Made by a program: the position numbers and the translations under genes. This document shows positions 26,275 to 36,006 of a DNA stretch of 64,000 bases, piece after piece. Location of the stretch: positions 2,269,501 through 2,333,500 of the forward strand of contig NZ_CP115768.1 in assembly GCF_027912835.1 (NCBI RefSeq). The letters are read 5' to 3'. Positions within the stretch are counted from its first letter, which is position 1; every line of letters starts with the position of its first letter. Origin of the DNA: Paracoccus sediminicola. GTDB lineage: Bacteria; Pseudomonadota; Alphaproteobacteria; Rhodobacterales; Rhodobacteraceae. The notes under the pieces are model-generated. The model was given only the letters and a program-made list of their open reading frames with translations. It was not told where the DNA came from and did no database searches.

Positions 26275-27789
26275 ATGGCCGTTTTCGAATTCATCTCGCC
26301 GATATATGTGTTCCTGATCTTCGCGGGCACTCTGGTCGGCATCATCTTCGGCGCCATCCCCGGCATGACAGCCACCATGGCGGTCGCGGTGTGCCTGCCG
26401 CTGACCTATTCGCTTGGCCTCGATAACGGGCTGGCGCTGCTGTTGGGGCTGTATGTCGGGGGGATCTCGGGCGGGCTGGTCCCGGCAATCCTTCTGGGCA
26501 TTCCCGGCACGCCCTCCTCGATCACCACCACCTTCGACGGCTATCCGATGGCGCGGAAAGGCGAGGGTGAAAAGGCCCTGCGCATCGGCGTCGTCGCCTC
26601 TTTCGTGGGCGGGATCGTGTCGCTGCTGGCGCTGTTCTTCTTTGCTCCGGCACTGGCCGAGTTCGCCATCGCGTTCTCCTATGTCGAGAAATTCCTCATC
26701 ATCCTTTTCGCGCTGACCGTCATGGCGGCGCTGTCCGAGAATATGTTGCTGGGGATCTTTTCCGGTTTCCTCGGCATCTTCATCAGCCTGATCGGCGTCT
26801 ATGACGTGACTGATGGCGGCAATGGGCAATATCGCTTGATCCCGCCGGGGACCGAATATTGGCTGGAATATGGGTTCTCGCTGCTGCCCGTTCTGATCGG
26901 GCTGTTCGGTCTGGCCACGATCCTGGAGGGCGCCGAACAGGGCATGCCACGGGGGCAAAGCCTCGACGATATCAAGGTGGGCGAGCATTCCCGCTTTTCA
27001 CTGTCGGTCTTCAAGGGGCAGATCGTGAACCTGCTGCGTTCCTCCGGCATCGGGACCTTCGTCGGCATCCTGCCCGGCGTCGGCGGCTCGGCCGCGTCGA
27101 TCCTGTCTTACACCGCGACAAAGACCGCCTCGAAAGAACCGGACAGTTTCGGCAAGGGCAATCCGGCCGGGATCATGGCCTCGGAAGCAGGCAATAACGG
27201 GCTGACCGGAGGCGCGATGGTGCCGCTGCTGTCGCTCGGGATTCCGGGCGATGCGACGACAGCGCTGCTGATCGGTGCCTTCACCCTGCAAGGCGTCCAG
27301 GTCGGACCGCTATTCATCGGCAACAACCCGATGACGTGGGATTCGATGATCGTCGCCATGCTGATCGCCAATATTTTCATGTTCGCGATCATGTATTTCG
27401 CCATTCGCTGGCTGGCCATGGTCGTGGCGGTGCCGAAACATATCCTGTTCCCGGTCATCCTGATGATGTGCGTGATCGGGGCCTATACGATCAATTACGG
27501 CATCATGTTCGATGTCTGGACATTGCTGATCTTCGGCATCTTCGGCTGGCTCATGGTCAAGCTGCGGCTGGAGGTCGCGCCGTTCATCATCGGCTTCATC
27601 CTCGGACCCTCGGCAGAGATCTACTTCGTGAAATCGCTGGAAAGCTTCGGCACGCTTGGAATCTTCTTCACGAAAAGCTGGATCGCCATGCTGCTCTGGG
27701 TGCTGATCGCGGGATCGGTGATCGGGTCGGCCCTGCTGGCGCGGCGCAAATCGCGCGAGCGCGCAGCCGCCGCCGCGGCGCGCGGGTGA
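26275..27789 (+). CDS. tctA: TTT-family large membrane subunit (TctA)
   Basis: The 504-residue permease has about 11-12 membrane segments. TctA signature regions are GIIFGAIPGMTATMAVAVCLPLTYSLG, ILLGIPGTPSSITTTFDGYPMARKGEGEKAL (duplicated PGxPxxxxT motif) and LLSLGIPGDATTALLIGAFTLQGVQVGP. It imports a carboxylate with the receptor and TctB. It starts 12 nt after tctB. The GIPG motifs in both halves are intact, so it should be functional. Confidence 0.95.
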   Translation: MAVFEFISPIYVFLIFAGTLVGIIFGAIPGMTATMAVAVCLPLTYSLGLDNGLALLLGLYVGGISGGLVPAILLGIPGTPSSITTTFDGYPMARKGEGEKALRIGVVASFVGGIVSLLALFFFAPALAEFAIAFSYVEKFLIILFALTVMAALSENMLLGIFSGFLGIFISLIGVYDVTDGGNGQYRLIPPGTEYWLEYGFSLLPVLIGLFGLATILEGAEQGMPRGQSLDDIKVGEHSRFSLSVFKGQIVNLLRSSGIGTFVGILPGVGGSAASILSYTATKTASKEPDSFGKGNPAGIMASEAGNNGLTGGAMVPLLSLGIPGDATTALLIGAFTLQGVQVGPLFIGNNPMTWDSMIVAMLIANIFMFAIMYFAIRWLAMVVAVPKHILFPVILMMCVIGAYTINYGIMFDVWTLLIFGIFGWLMVKLRLEVAPFIIGFILGPSAEIYFVKSLESFGTLGIFFTKSWIAMLLWVLIAGSVIGSALLARRKSRERAAAAAARG

Positions 27790-27830
27790 CGAGGCTTGCG
27801 GGCCGGGCGTCGGCCCGCCATACCCGTGAT

Positions 27831-28868
27831 ATGAAACCGCGAAGCAGACCCGGCAATTACCGCGGAAGCGGCAAGGGTGTGGTCACCATGACCACCGTGG
27901 GCCGCATGGCCGGGGTGTCGCAGGTCACCGTCTCGCGGGCGCTGTCCGATCCGTCGAAAGTGTCGCCCGACACGCTGCGCCGGATTCACGAGGCGATCGA
28001 GGCCACCGGCTATGTCCCGAATGCCGTCGCCGGAGCGCTCGCCTCGCGCAAGAGCAACCTTGTCACGGCGCTGGTGCCGTCGATTACCAATATCGTCTAT
28101 TCAAGCCTGCTGCACGGTTTCGCCGATCTGATGCGGCAGCATGGCTATCAGCTGATGACCTCGGAGATCGGTTTCGATCTCGCGCAGGAGCAAGAGGTCA
28201 TCGCCACGCATCTCGCCCGCCGCCCGGACGGCATGCTGTTGACCGGCATCCATCACAGCCCCGATGCGCGGCGCATGCTGATCGCCGCCGGCATCCCCGT
28301 CGTCGAGGTCTGGGACATCACCGAGACCCCGATCGATTGCTGCGTCGGGTTTTCTCATGCCGAGGTCGGACGCTTCGCGGCGGAATTTGCGCAGGAAGCG
28401 GGTTATGCGCGCGCCGCGACCGTCACTGCCGGAGATGTGCGGGCCATGCGGCGTCGCGATGCGTTCATCCAGCGCTTTGCCGCGATGGGCGGACCGGCGC
28501 CCTGCCGTTTCGACTACCCCGCCGGCACCGCGACACTGGGACAAGGCCGCGCCGCGCTTGCCGATCTGATTGACCGGCAGGGCTTCATGGCGGGCGTGGT
28601 GTTTTGCAGCTCGGACCAATATGCGCATGGCATCCTGACCGAGGCGATGGCGCGCGGGCTTCGCGTGCCCGAAGATATCGCGGTGATCGGTTTCGGCGAT
28701 CAGGTCTTCGCCGAGAGCACCCATCCGGCCATGACCACGATCCGCGTGGATCGGGACGCGCTTGGCAAGGCGGCGGCGAGCGCTCTGCTTGAACGGTTCG
28801 GCAACGGTCAGGCCGGGCCAGCGACGATAGATGTCGGGTTCCGCCTGGTGCGCCGGCAGTCAGCCTGA
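27831..28868 (+). CDS. LacI-family transcriptional regulator (GntR/IdnR-like)
   Basis: The 345-residue protein starts at ATG 27831. The N-terminal HTH is VTMTTVGRMAGVSQVTVSRALSDPSKVSPDTLRRI with the hinge helix region TGYVPNAVAGALASRKSNLV. The periplasmic-binding-protein-like effector domain follows (VVFCSSDQYAHGILTEAMARGLRVPEDIAVIGFGD). The VTMxxV..AGVSQVTVSRAL pattern is that of gluconate-type LacI regulators, consistent with an aldonate effector. It directly follows tctA and probably acts at the ATGCGTATnCAT repeats. Confidence 0.9.
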   Translation: MKPRSRPGNYRGSGKGVVTMTTVGRMAGVSQVTVSRALSDPSKVSPDTLRRIHEAIEATGYVPNAVAGALASRKSNLVTALVPSITNIVYSSLLHGFADLMRQHGYQLMTSEIGFDLAQEQEVIATHLARRPDGMLLTGIHHSPDARRMLIAAGIPVVEVWDITETPIDCCVGFSHAEVGRFAAEFAQEAGYARAATVTAGDVRAMRRRDAFIQRFAAMGGPAPCRFDYPAGTATLGQGRAALADLIDRQGFMAGVVFCSSDQYAHGILTEAMARGLRVPEDIAVIGFGDQVFAESTHPAMTTIRVDRDALGKAAASALLERFGNGQAGPATIDVGFRLVRRQSA

Positions 28869-28962
28869 AGAGGCCGCCGCGCCAAGGGCCTGCTCCGGTT
28901 TCAATTGACAAATTCGTCGCGCGCGCGCTTACTTATTGACAACTCCACCCAAGGGCTCGCGC

Positions 28963-29697
28963 ATGAACTCCCCGCCCGCACTCCCCGACATCGGCGTTTC
29001 CGCCGCCCCGCTGCGCAAGCGCCGCCTCGCGGATGAGATCTATGCCCAGATCCTGCTTCAGCTCTCGACCGGGCAATACAAGGTCGGCGACCGGCTGCCG
29101 ACGGAAAAGGATCTCTCGGCCAGCTTCGACGTGTCCCGCCCCGTCGTGCGCGAGGCATTGCAGCATCTGACCAATGATGGGCTAATCGACGCGCGCCGCG
29201 GCTCTGGCACCTTCGTGCGCCGCCTGCCCCCGCATGAAATGGCGCATTATACCGATGGCGCCCGCATCGCGCAGTATATGCGCGCCTATGAGGTGCGGCG
29301 CGGGCTAGAGGTCGAGGCCGCGCGCCTGGCAGCGCTGCGCATCGACCAGACCCATCGCCGGCGCATCGAGCATGCGCTCATCGCGATGGAGGAAACCATG
29401 CGCGGTGGAGAAAGCGGGCTCGAGGCGGATTTCCAGTTCCACCTGGAGATTGCGCGGGCGACGGGTAACGACCTTTTCGAAAAGCAGCTGCTGTTCCTGC
29501 GCCCCGACATGATGGGCACGATGCGCATCGCGCTGAGCATCACCGGCAAACGCTCGAAATACCGACGCGAGAAAGTGTTGCAGGAGCATCGCGATATTTG
29601 CAGCGCAATCAGCGCGGGGGACGCAGAAATGGCCAAGCTGTATATGGGTTATCACCTCACCAGCGTTCGGAACCGTATCATCGACGAGGGACGATGA
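28963..29697 (+). CDS. GntR-family regulator, FadR (FCD) subgroup
   Basis: The 244-residue protein has a wHTH at about residues 25-90 (LADEIYAQILLQLSTGQYKVGDRLPTEKDL, VSRPVVREALQHLTNDGLIDARRGSGTFV) and an all-helical FCD effector domain at about 105-230 with metal-type residues (DFQFHLEIARATGN; EHRDICSAISAGD; YHL). ATG 28963 is chosen over an in-frame TTG at 28936. Regulators of this subgroup often respond to sugar acids. It is followed by the DHDPS-family gene, which it may control. Confidence 0.9.
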   Translation: MNSPPALPDIGVSAAPLRKRRLADEIYAQILLQLSTGQYKVGDRLPTEKDLSASFDVSRPVVREALQHLTNDGLIDARRGSGTFVRRLPPHEMAHYTDGARIAQYMRAYEVRRGLEVEAARLAALRIDQTHRRRIEHALIAMEETMRGGESGLEADFQFHLEIARATGNDLFEKQLLFLRPDMMGTMRIALSITGKRSKYRREKVLQEHRDICSAISAGDAEMAKLYMGYHLTSVRNRIIDEGR

Positions 29698-29834
29698 GGG
29701 CCCCCTCACTGATGTAACGCAGGTCAGTTTTAATAACAAATGCGCTATGCCTCCAGGGCCAGCCCGTTCAAGTTCGACTATATTTTGCGGTAAGACTAGC
29801 CAGATAAGCCACAAGACAGCTCAAGCGCCGGCGC

Positions 29835-29846
29835 TATTTGCAAATA
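29835..29846. promoter_or_regulatory. Perfect 12-bp palindrome TATTTGCAAATA
   Basis: A perfect palindrome in an AT-rich stretch of the 238-bp gap upstream of the DHDPS-family gene (start 29936). A good candidate operator for the GntR regulator encoded just upstream; no binding evidence. Confidence 0.4.
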
Positions 29847-29935
29847 AAATTGACTTTTATGTTGCCCGACGCCATCCTCCATTTCACTCAGGAACAAAGG
29901 AATCGCCCGGCCCCGCCGGGACGCAGGAGCATGAT

Positions 29936-30835
29936 ATGTCACTCTCACTCGATGCGGCTCTGACCGGGATTTCCGGTATCCTCGTCACGCCCTATGACGA
30001 GACCGGAGAAATCGCGCCCGACCGGCTGTCCCCGATCATCGACCACGCGTTGAGCGCGGGGCTGCATATGCCGGTCGTCAACGGAAATACCGGCGAGTTC
30101 TACGCGCTGACCACCGATGAAGCCTGCGACATGGCGCGGGCGGTCTGCGAAATGGTCGGGGACCGCGCGCCTGTGCTGGCCGGTGTCGGGCGCGGGCTTC
30201 GCGACGCGACACGTCTGGCGACGATGTCGGCGGAGGCCGGTGCGACGGCCTTGATGGTGCATCAGCCGCCCGACCCTTTCGTCGCACCGCGCGGTGTGGT
30301 CGATTACCTGCACGCAATCAACGATGCCTCGGGCGGGCTGCCGATGATGCTCTATCTGCGCAACGATGCAATCGGCACGCAGGCGATTGCCGATCTCTGT
30401 GCGGTGCCCGGCGTGAAGGGCGTGAAATGGGCCACGCCGAATCCGATGAAGCTTGCCGAGGCCAAGGCCGCCTGCGATCCGGCCATCATCTGGGTCGGCG
30501 GGCTTGCCGAAATCTGGGCGCCCAGCTTCTATGCAGTCGGCGCGCGGGGATTCACCTCGGGGCTCATCAATGTCTGGCCGGAACGCTCTATGGCGATCCA
30601 CGCAGCGCTTGAGGCGGGAGACTACAGCGAGGCCAACCGGCTGATCGCCGGGATGCGCGATTTCGAGGATATCCGCGCCGAAGAGATGAACGGCACGAAT
30701 GTGACCGGCGTGAAATCCGCATTGCAGATGATGGGCCGGGATTGCGGACCGACCCGACCGCCCTCGGCCTGGCCGCTGACCGACGCTCAGCAGGCGAAAC
30801 TGCGCAGCTTCATGCAACGTGAAAAGCTGGTCTGA
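29936..30835 (+). CDS. Dihydrodipicolinate synthase/N-acetylneuraminate lyase-family enzyme (probable keto-deoxy-acid dehydratase or lyase)
   Basis: The 299-residue TIM-barrel of the DHDPS family starts at ATG 29936 with AGGAG at 29925-29929. Family features are GNTGEFYALT, the catalytic Tyr in PMMLYLRND and the Schiff-base Lys in GVKGVKWATPNP. It is not DapA: in this setting, next to KGSADH, aldonate dehydratase and TTT transport, the best role is 2-keto-3-deoxypentonate or ketodeoxyglucarate dehydratase, giving alpha-ketoglutarate semialdehyde. A pyrroline-4-hydroxy-2-carboxylate deaminase for the hydroxyproline route is an alternative from the same family. Confidence 0.85.
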   Translation: MSLSLDAALTGISGILVTPYDETGEIAPDRLSPIIDHALSAGLHMPVVNGNTGEFYALTTDEACDMARAVCEMVGDRAPVLAGVGRGLRDATRLATMSAEAGATALMVHQPPDPFVAPRGVVDYLHAINDASGGLPMMLYLRNDAIGTQAIADLCAVPGVKGVKWATPNPMKLAEAKAACDPAIIWVGGLAEIWAPSFYAVGARGFTSGLINVWPERSMAIHAALEAGDYSEANRLIAGMRDFEDIRAEEMNGTNVTGVKSALQMMGRDCGPTRPPSAWPLTDAQQAKLRSFMQREKLV

Positions 30836-30857
30836 GGCGGCGCGCTCATGGCGAAAC

Positions 30858-33206
30858 CTACCCCCCCCGCCCCGCAGCGACCGGCGCAACCAGATTGACG
30901 AACAGTCTGAACGCGCCGGAGACGAGCGCATCCATCTGCTCTGGCAGAGATAATGCGCAATAGGTGAAGCGCCCGGCCCCGATCTGCGCACTCAGCAGTG
31001 CGCCGCGGTGCTGTCTCCCATTATCTTCCGACAGCGCAATCAGCGGGCGAAAGGCGTCGTCCCACGCCACGGCAAAGCCCAGGCTGCGATGCTGGACCCA
31101 GCCTTGCCAGTCCTCGGGCCCGACCCGGTTCGGACCGCAGAGCAGCGGGTGGTCTGTCGCCAGAACCTCGACCTCTGCCGAGGGATCGGTTGCACGGAAT
31201 CTTATCGGGGTCATGGCGAGACGGATCGAGAGCGGCGCACTGCGTCCCTCATCCCAACCAAGGTCAGCCCGTTGAGAGAAACATAGGAGATTACCACCGC
31301 GCTCAACGAAATGCTGCATGGCATCGCGATCAATCTTTTCGTCCGCGAGCGCCATGCTGCCGATGACCACCGTGTCGAACCGCGCCAGGCTGGCCGCATC
31401 CGGCCCACGCAGCAAGGTCATATCGGCACCGAGCCGGTCCAGCCATTTCCCGCTGTGATCCGACCCCGAGATCAGACCGATCCGTCCCGAGATCGGCGCG
31501 GTGTCGACAGACAGCACCGTAATCAGCGCAGGGGTCACAAGCCTTTCCTCGCCGCGATCGGGCAGGGCAGTCGGCACCGCGCTAAACGCTGGCTTACCGT
31601 CCGCAATCCGCAACCGCAGAGCCTGTTTCCCGGGCGGGGCGGTTGCAGGCCAGCTCAGCGAAACATGCTCGCCATGCTGCGCAATTTCCAACCCCGAGGC
31701 ACGGGACATCCGCGCCGTCTGCCGACTCAGCCGGACCCAGGCCTCGCGGTGATCCGGTGTCAGCACGATCCTGCGAGGCAAAGCCTCGACCGTTTCCGGC
31801 GGCATGATTCTCAGATCGTATTTCGGCACCACCGGCACGGTGAGCCGCTGTCCGAACATGTCAAAGCTGACATCCGCGCGAAGCACCGCCTGATCTCCGA
31901 GCGGCGACCAGGGCACGGCCAGGCTTTGGGTCGGCTTGGCGCTTTTTGCGACGGTCAGACTGCTTCCATTCAGCGAACAGCCCTGTGGAATATGGTACTC
32001 GACCCCGGCAAACCGGACCCCTTCGACCGGTTCAGAGGCCAGCTCGATCTCGGCCGAACCGCCTGCGGGCACGAAGCGGGGGCGGATATGCAGGCGGGGC
32101 CGCAAGACCAGCGCGACCGACACGGCAAGGGCCACCTCGTGTTTCTTGCGCGCGATGCGATGGGCGTGAAGCGCGGCGCAGCTCGCCGTCATCTGCTGCT
32201 CGGCCTCATGCAGACTTTCATAGGCGCGGATGAGAGGCGGGACGACGGCCTTGCTGTCCGGGAAGGCGGCAATCGCGAGATCCAGCTGATCGGCAACCCG
32301 CGTCAGCCCCGGAAGATCCACGCAATCGGCAGCCAGGCTGCGAAGATCATGGGGAAGACCGTCGGTGATCGCCTCCTCGGGTCCGCCGCCCGGCAGGTGC
32401 AGCGGCCATTCACGCCGAGGCGGGTCGGGCCACGTTCCCAGCCCCTGCGTGGCATGGCGGCGGCGCGACCATTCTCCGATTCTGTCATAGGGCGCGCCAC
32501 TGATCGGATCGAGGGCATCCGCCCGCGCGACAACCGTTGCCTCGGGCACCGATGCCCCGTCTGACTGCTGATCGCCCGCAGCCTCCCACGCGGGAAGATA
32601 CAGCTTCGCAACCTGCCACGCCGGACGGTCCCAACCCGGCACTTCACCCAGATCGGCCCCCGGATCGGCAGCCAGCGAAATCGCTTCGCGGGTGGCGATT
32701 GTCATGGCGCGGTGATGACCGTGCTGGCCCGGAACGTCCAGAAAGCTCGGCACGACGATATCGGGGCGCTGAATGCGATAGGCACCGGCCAGGCGGCGGA
32801 TGACCAGATCGCCCTTCCAGCGGCGCAGCGTGTCATCTCCGTCCTTGGAGAAGCCGAAATCATGCACCGGGTCGGACATACCGAAACCGAGCCAGAACAG
32901 ATGCGCGTCCAGCACCTTCGCCGCGTCCTGCATCTCGGCGGTGCGCAGCAGGCCAAGCGCATCGCCCCGCTCCGGGCCGAGCAGGTTCTGCCCGCCCTCG
33001 CCCCGCGTCGCGCAGGCAATCGCAACGCGCATCCCCATGCCATGACGCAGCCATGCCAGAAATCCGCTGCATTCATCGCCGGGATGGGCGCAGATGTTCA
33101 TCACGCTGATCGTCGAGCGCAGCCGCCCCAGCGCCCGCGCCATTCGCACAATGGCAGGGTTGGCTTCATCGAGAAGCAGTGTCGCGATATCGTCCCGGGC
33201 GCTCAT
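30858..33206 (-). CDS. Large PIG-L/LmbE deacetylase-like protein with C-terminal extension
   Basis: The 782-residue protein has an N-terminal PIG-L/LmbE domain (about residues 30-260) fused to a long C-terminal region. That region has beta-rich segments at about 350-560 and a glutamine-amidotransferase-like (ThuA-like) region at about 590-780 (FDTVVIGSMALAD, FVERGGNLLCFSQR, GAGRFTYCALSLPEQ). The usual metal/catalytic motif AHPDDE reads AHPGDE (His41, Gly43, Asp44): the Asp that acts as general base in characterised members is Gly. The second motif is HGHHRA (162-165). Function is probably hydrolysis or binding of an N-acetyl sugar or similar, but activity is doubtful. No signal peptide. Confidence 0.75.
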   Translation of the reverse strand: MSARDDIATLLLDEANPAIVRMARALGRLRSTISVMNICAHPGDECSGFLAWLRHGMGMRVAIACATRGEGGQNLLGPERGDALGLLRTAEMQDAAKVLDAHLFWLGFGMSDPVHDFGFSKDGDDTLRRWKGDLVIRRLAGAYRIQRPDIVVPSFLDVPGQHGHHRAMTIATREAISLAADPGADLGEVPGWDRPAWQVAKLYLPAWEAAGDQQSDGASVPEATVVARADALDPISGAPYDRIGEWSRRRHATQGLGTWPDPPRREWPLHLPGGGPEEAITDGLPHDLRSLAADCVDLPGLTRVADQLDLAIAAFPDSKAVVPPLIRAYESLHEAEQQMTASCAALHAHRIARKKHEVALAVSVALVLRPRLHIRPRFVPAGGSAEIELASEPVEGVRFAGVEYHIPQGCSLNGSSLTVAKSAKPTQSLAVPWSPLGDQAVLRADVSFDMFGQRLTVPVVPKYDLRIMPPETVEALPRRIVLTPDHREAWVRLSRQTARMSRASGLEIAQHGEHVSLSWPATAPPGKQALRLRIADGKPAFSAVPTALPDRGEERLVTPALITVLSVDTAPISGRIGLISGSDHSGKWLDRLGADMTLLRGPDAASLARFDTVVIGSMALADEKIDRDAMQHFVERGGNLLCFSQRADLGWDEGRSAPLSIRLAMTPIRFRATDPSAEVEVLATDHPLLCGPNRVGPEDWQGWVQHRSLGFAVAWDDAFRPLIALSEDNGRQHRGALLSAQIGAGRFTYCALSLPEQMDALVSGAFRLFVNLVAPVAAGRGG

Positions 33207-33352
33207 GATCTCCTATCATGTCTCTACCGCGCCGCTGCGGCAACTGCGGAGTTTGATAGGATTTTTCCGGCCTCTCCCAGTTCGCTCGCTGCGCGCCGCT
33301 TAGCCCCCGGCGGCGCCGGGCGGTTTGCCGATTTACCCGAACGGATTGAGCC

Positions 33353-35617
33353 CTAGCCGCATTTCGAATGACCGCAGCTTGGGCAGGTCATGCAGCCTTC
33401 GATCATCCGCATCCCGTATTGCCCACAGCTCGGACAGGCGGGGCCGCGGGGACGCTCTCCGATAGCCACCACATCGGCCTGAGGGTCCGATTTCAGCCCC
33501 ATCCCCTCGCCGGCGAGAAACCCGGTCGCGATCATGTGCTGCTCGATCACCCCGCCGATCGCGGCGAGGATCGAGGGCACGTATTTCCCCTGCAACCAGG
33601 CCCCGCCGCGCGGATCGAACACGGCTTTCAGCTCTTCGACGACGAAACTCACTTCGCCGCCGCGCCGGAAAACCGCCGAGATCATCCGCGTCAGCGCAAC
33701 CGTCCAGGCGAAATGCTCCATGTTCTTCGAGTTGATGAACACCTCGAAGGGCCGCCGGTGTCCCGCCTGAACGATGTCGTTGACGGTAATATAGATCGCA
33801 TGCTCACTGCCCGGCCATTTGAGCTTGTAGGTCGCCCCTTCCAGCGCCGCCGGGCGGTCGAGCGGTTCGGTCAGATAGACCACCTCCGCCCCCCGATCCG
33901 CCTCGGGTGCATCTTCGGACGCCTCGCTGACAGACAGCACGCTGCCCGTCACATCGTTCGGACGATAGGTTGTGCAGCCCTTGCAGCCCAGATCCCAGGC
34001 CGAGAGATAGACATCCTTGAAATCCTCGAAAGAGATATCCTCAGGGCAGTTGATGGTCTTGGAAATCGAGCTGTCCACCCATTCCTGCGCCGCCGCCTGC
34101 ATGGCGACATGATCGGCAGGTGCGAGGGTCTGCGCATTGACAAAATGATCGGGCAGCGGCGCGTCACCCTTCAATTCCCGCCACATCTGGACTGCGTAGT
34201 CCACGACCTCTTCCTCGCTGCGCGAGCCGTCTTTCTGCAACACCTTGCGCTTATAGGCATAGGCGAAGACAGGCTCGATTCCCGAAGAAACATTGCCGGC
34301 ATAGAGGCTGATCGTCCCGGTTGGCGCGATGGAGGTCAGCAGCGCGTTGCGGATACCGTGCCGGGCCACGGCGTCACGCACATCCTCATCCATGCGCTGC
34401 ATGAAGCCGGATTGCAGAAACGCGTCCGCGTCGAAAAGCGGAAAGGCGCCTTTCTCTTTCGCGAGATCGACCGAGGCGAGGTAGGCCGAGCGGGCGATAG
34501 CCTTCATCCAGTCGCGGGTCTGCGCCACCGCATCGGGGGCGCCATAGCGCAGCCCCAGCATCAGAAGCGCATCGGCAAGTCCCGTAACGCCAAGCCCGAT
34601 CCGCCGCTTGGCCTGCGCCTCGGCGGCCTGCGCCTCAAGCGGGAAGCGCGAGGCATCGACGACATTGTCCATCATCCGGATCGCGGTGCGCACAAGCTCG
34701 TCAAGCGCATCGGCATCCAGACGCGCGGCATCGGTGAAGGGGTCGCTGACCAGCCGGGCGAGATTGACCGAACCGAGCAGACATGCCCCATAGGGCGGCA
34801 AAGGCTGCTCGCCGCAGGGATTGGTCGCGGATATGGTCTCGGCATAGTGCAGGTTGTCGGCCTGGTTGATCCGGTCGATGAAAATGACGCCCGGTTCGGC
34901 ATAATCATAGGTCGCCCGCATGATCCGGTTCCACAGATCGCGAGCCTGCACCGTGTGATAGACTTTGCCGCCAAAGACCAGATCCCAGCTCTCGTCGCTC
35001 TTCACAGCCTCCATGAAATCATCGGTGACCAGCACCGACAGGTTGAACATGCGCAGCCGCGCGCTGTCCTGCTTGGCTTCGATGAACGCCTCTATATCGG
35101 GATGATCGCAGCGCATCGTCGCCATCATCGCCCCGCGACGAGAGCCCGCCGACATGATCGTGCGACACATCGCGTCCCAGACATCCATGAAGCTCAGCGG
35201 CCCCGAAGCATCCGCCGCGACACCCTGCACCGACGCACCCTTGGGCCGGATGGTCGAGAAGTCATAGCCGATCCCGCCGCCCTGCTGCATGGTCAACGCG
35301 GCCTCTTTCAGCATGTCGAAGATCCCGCCCATGCTGTCGGGGATCGTGCCCATGACGAAGCAGTTGAACAGCGTCACCGCCCTGCCCGTCCCGGCTCCGG
35401 CGAGGATCCGGCCCGCCGGCAGAAACTTGAAATCCTCTAGCGCGGCATAAAAGCGATCCTCCCATGCGGCATGGTCGGTCTCGACCCGCGCGAGATCGCG
35501 CGCGACGCGGCGCCAGCTATCCTCGACCGAGAGGTCGATGGGCTGCCCCTCTGCATCTCGGAGCTGGTATTTCATTTCCCATATCTGTTCGGCGATGGGG
35601 GCAGCGAAGCGGGTCAT
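33353..35617 (-). CDS. nrdJ: Adenosylcobalamin-dependent ribonucleoside-diphosphate reductase (class II)
   Basis: The 754-residue class II RNR reduces ribonucleotides using a B12-derived radical, independent of oxygen. Visible motifs are FNCFVMGTIPDSMGGIF, MQQGGGIGYDFSTIRPKGA, ATNPCGEQPLPPYGACLLGSVNLARL (radical Cys and Glu in NxCGE), IAPTGTISLYAGNVSSGIEPVF and SKTINCPEDISFEDFKDVYLSAWDLGCKGCTTYRPN. The C-terminal zinc/redox tail has two CxxC pairs (CPSCGQYG, CMTCPSCGHSKCG). I looked for a cobalamin riboswitch B12 box upstream and did not see one. Confidence 0.95.
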   Translation of the reverse strand: MTRFAAPIAEQIWEMKYQLRDAEGQPIDLSVEDSWRRVARDLARVETDHAAWEDRFYAALEDFKFLPAGRILAGAGTGRAVTLFNCFVMGTIPDSMGGIFDMLKEAALTMQQGGGIGYDFSTIRPKGASVQGVAADASGPLSFMDVWDAMCRTIMSAGSRRGAMMATMRCDHPDIEAFIEAKQDSARLRMFNLSVLVTDDFMEAVKSDESWDLVFGGKVYHTVQARDLWNRIMRATYDYAEPGVIFIDRINQADNLHYAETISATNPCGEQPLPPYGACLLGSVNLARLVSDPFTDAARLDADALDELVRTAIRMMDNVVDASRFPLEAQAAEAQAKRRIGLGVTGLADALLMLGLRYGAPDAVAQTRDWMKAIARSAYLASVDLAKEKGAFPLFDADAFLQSGFMQRMDEDVRDAVARHGIRNALLTSIAPTGTISLYAGNVSSGIEPVFAYAYKRKVLQKDGSRSEEEVVDYAVQMWRELKGDAPLPDHFVNAQTLAPADHVAMQAAAQEWVDSSISKTINCPEDISFEDFKDVYLSAWDLGCKGCTTYRPNDVTGSVLSVSEASEDAPEADRGAEVVYLTEPLDRPAALEGATYKLKWPGSEHAIYITVNDIVQAGHRRPFEVFINSKNMEHFAWTVALTRMISAVFRRGGEVSFVVEELKAVFDPRGGAWLQGKYVPSILAAIGGVIEQHMIATGFLAGEGMGLKSDPQADVVAIGERPRGPACPSCGQYGMRMIEGCMTCPSCGHSKCG

Positions 35618-36006
35618 GATGGGCTATCCAGGGTGGTTGGCTGGGGGCGAGAATACCAGATATGGCAGAATCCTGCACGCGCAAGAAGCAGGGACGCGAT
35701 ACGGCGCCGCCCTGCCCGCCGGGCCGCGCAGATCGACAGATTGAGCCGCGCGACCGAGCTGAGTCAATGACCATCCGCAGCGGGTTGAGCGCCGCGACAT
35801 GCGCGGCGCGCTGGAACGTCGCCCATGATCCGGGCTGCGGCATCGGCCTGTTATCATGACGATCTCACCGCGCGCGAAACGCCTTTTCCTCGCGCCGCAC
35901 CGCAGCAAAACACTGTTCTTCTTCGCCCTCCGCGCGCCCGTGCCGCTTGCCTTTCCGTTCTGAATCGGGATACGCCGCCCGGCGATCACAGGAAGATGCC
36001 GTTCGC
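35618..36006. other. Divergent intergenic region between nrdJ and metN
   Basis: This 389-bp region holds no convincing gene. I saw no B12 box, NrdR box (ACACTATATAGTGT-like) or recognisable SAM riboswitch. AGGAAG at 35991-35996 is the likely metN ribosome site. Confidence 0.5.

Noticed and set aside
33368..35440. Long plus-strand frame opposite nrdJ
   Set aside because: Antisense to a full-length class II ribonucleotide reductase; composition of a shadow frame.
35618..35950. Possible cobalamin riboswitch upstream of nrdJ
   Set aside because: No B12-box-like core or surrounding stems could be found on the minus strand.
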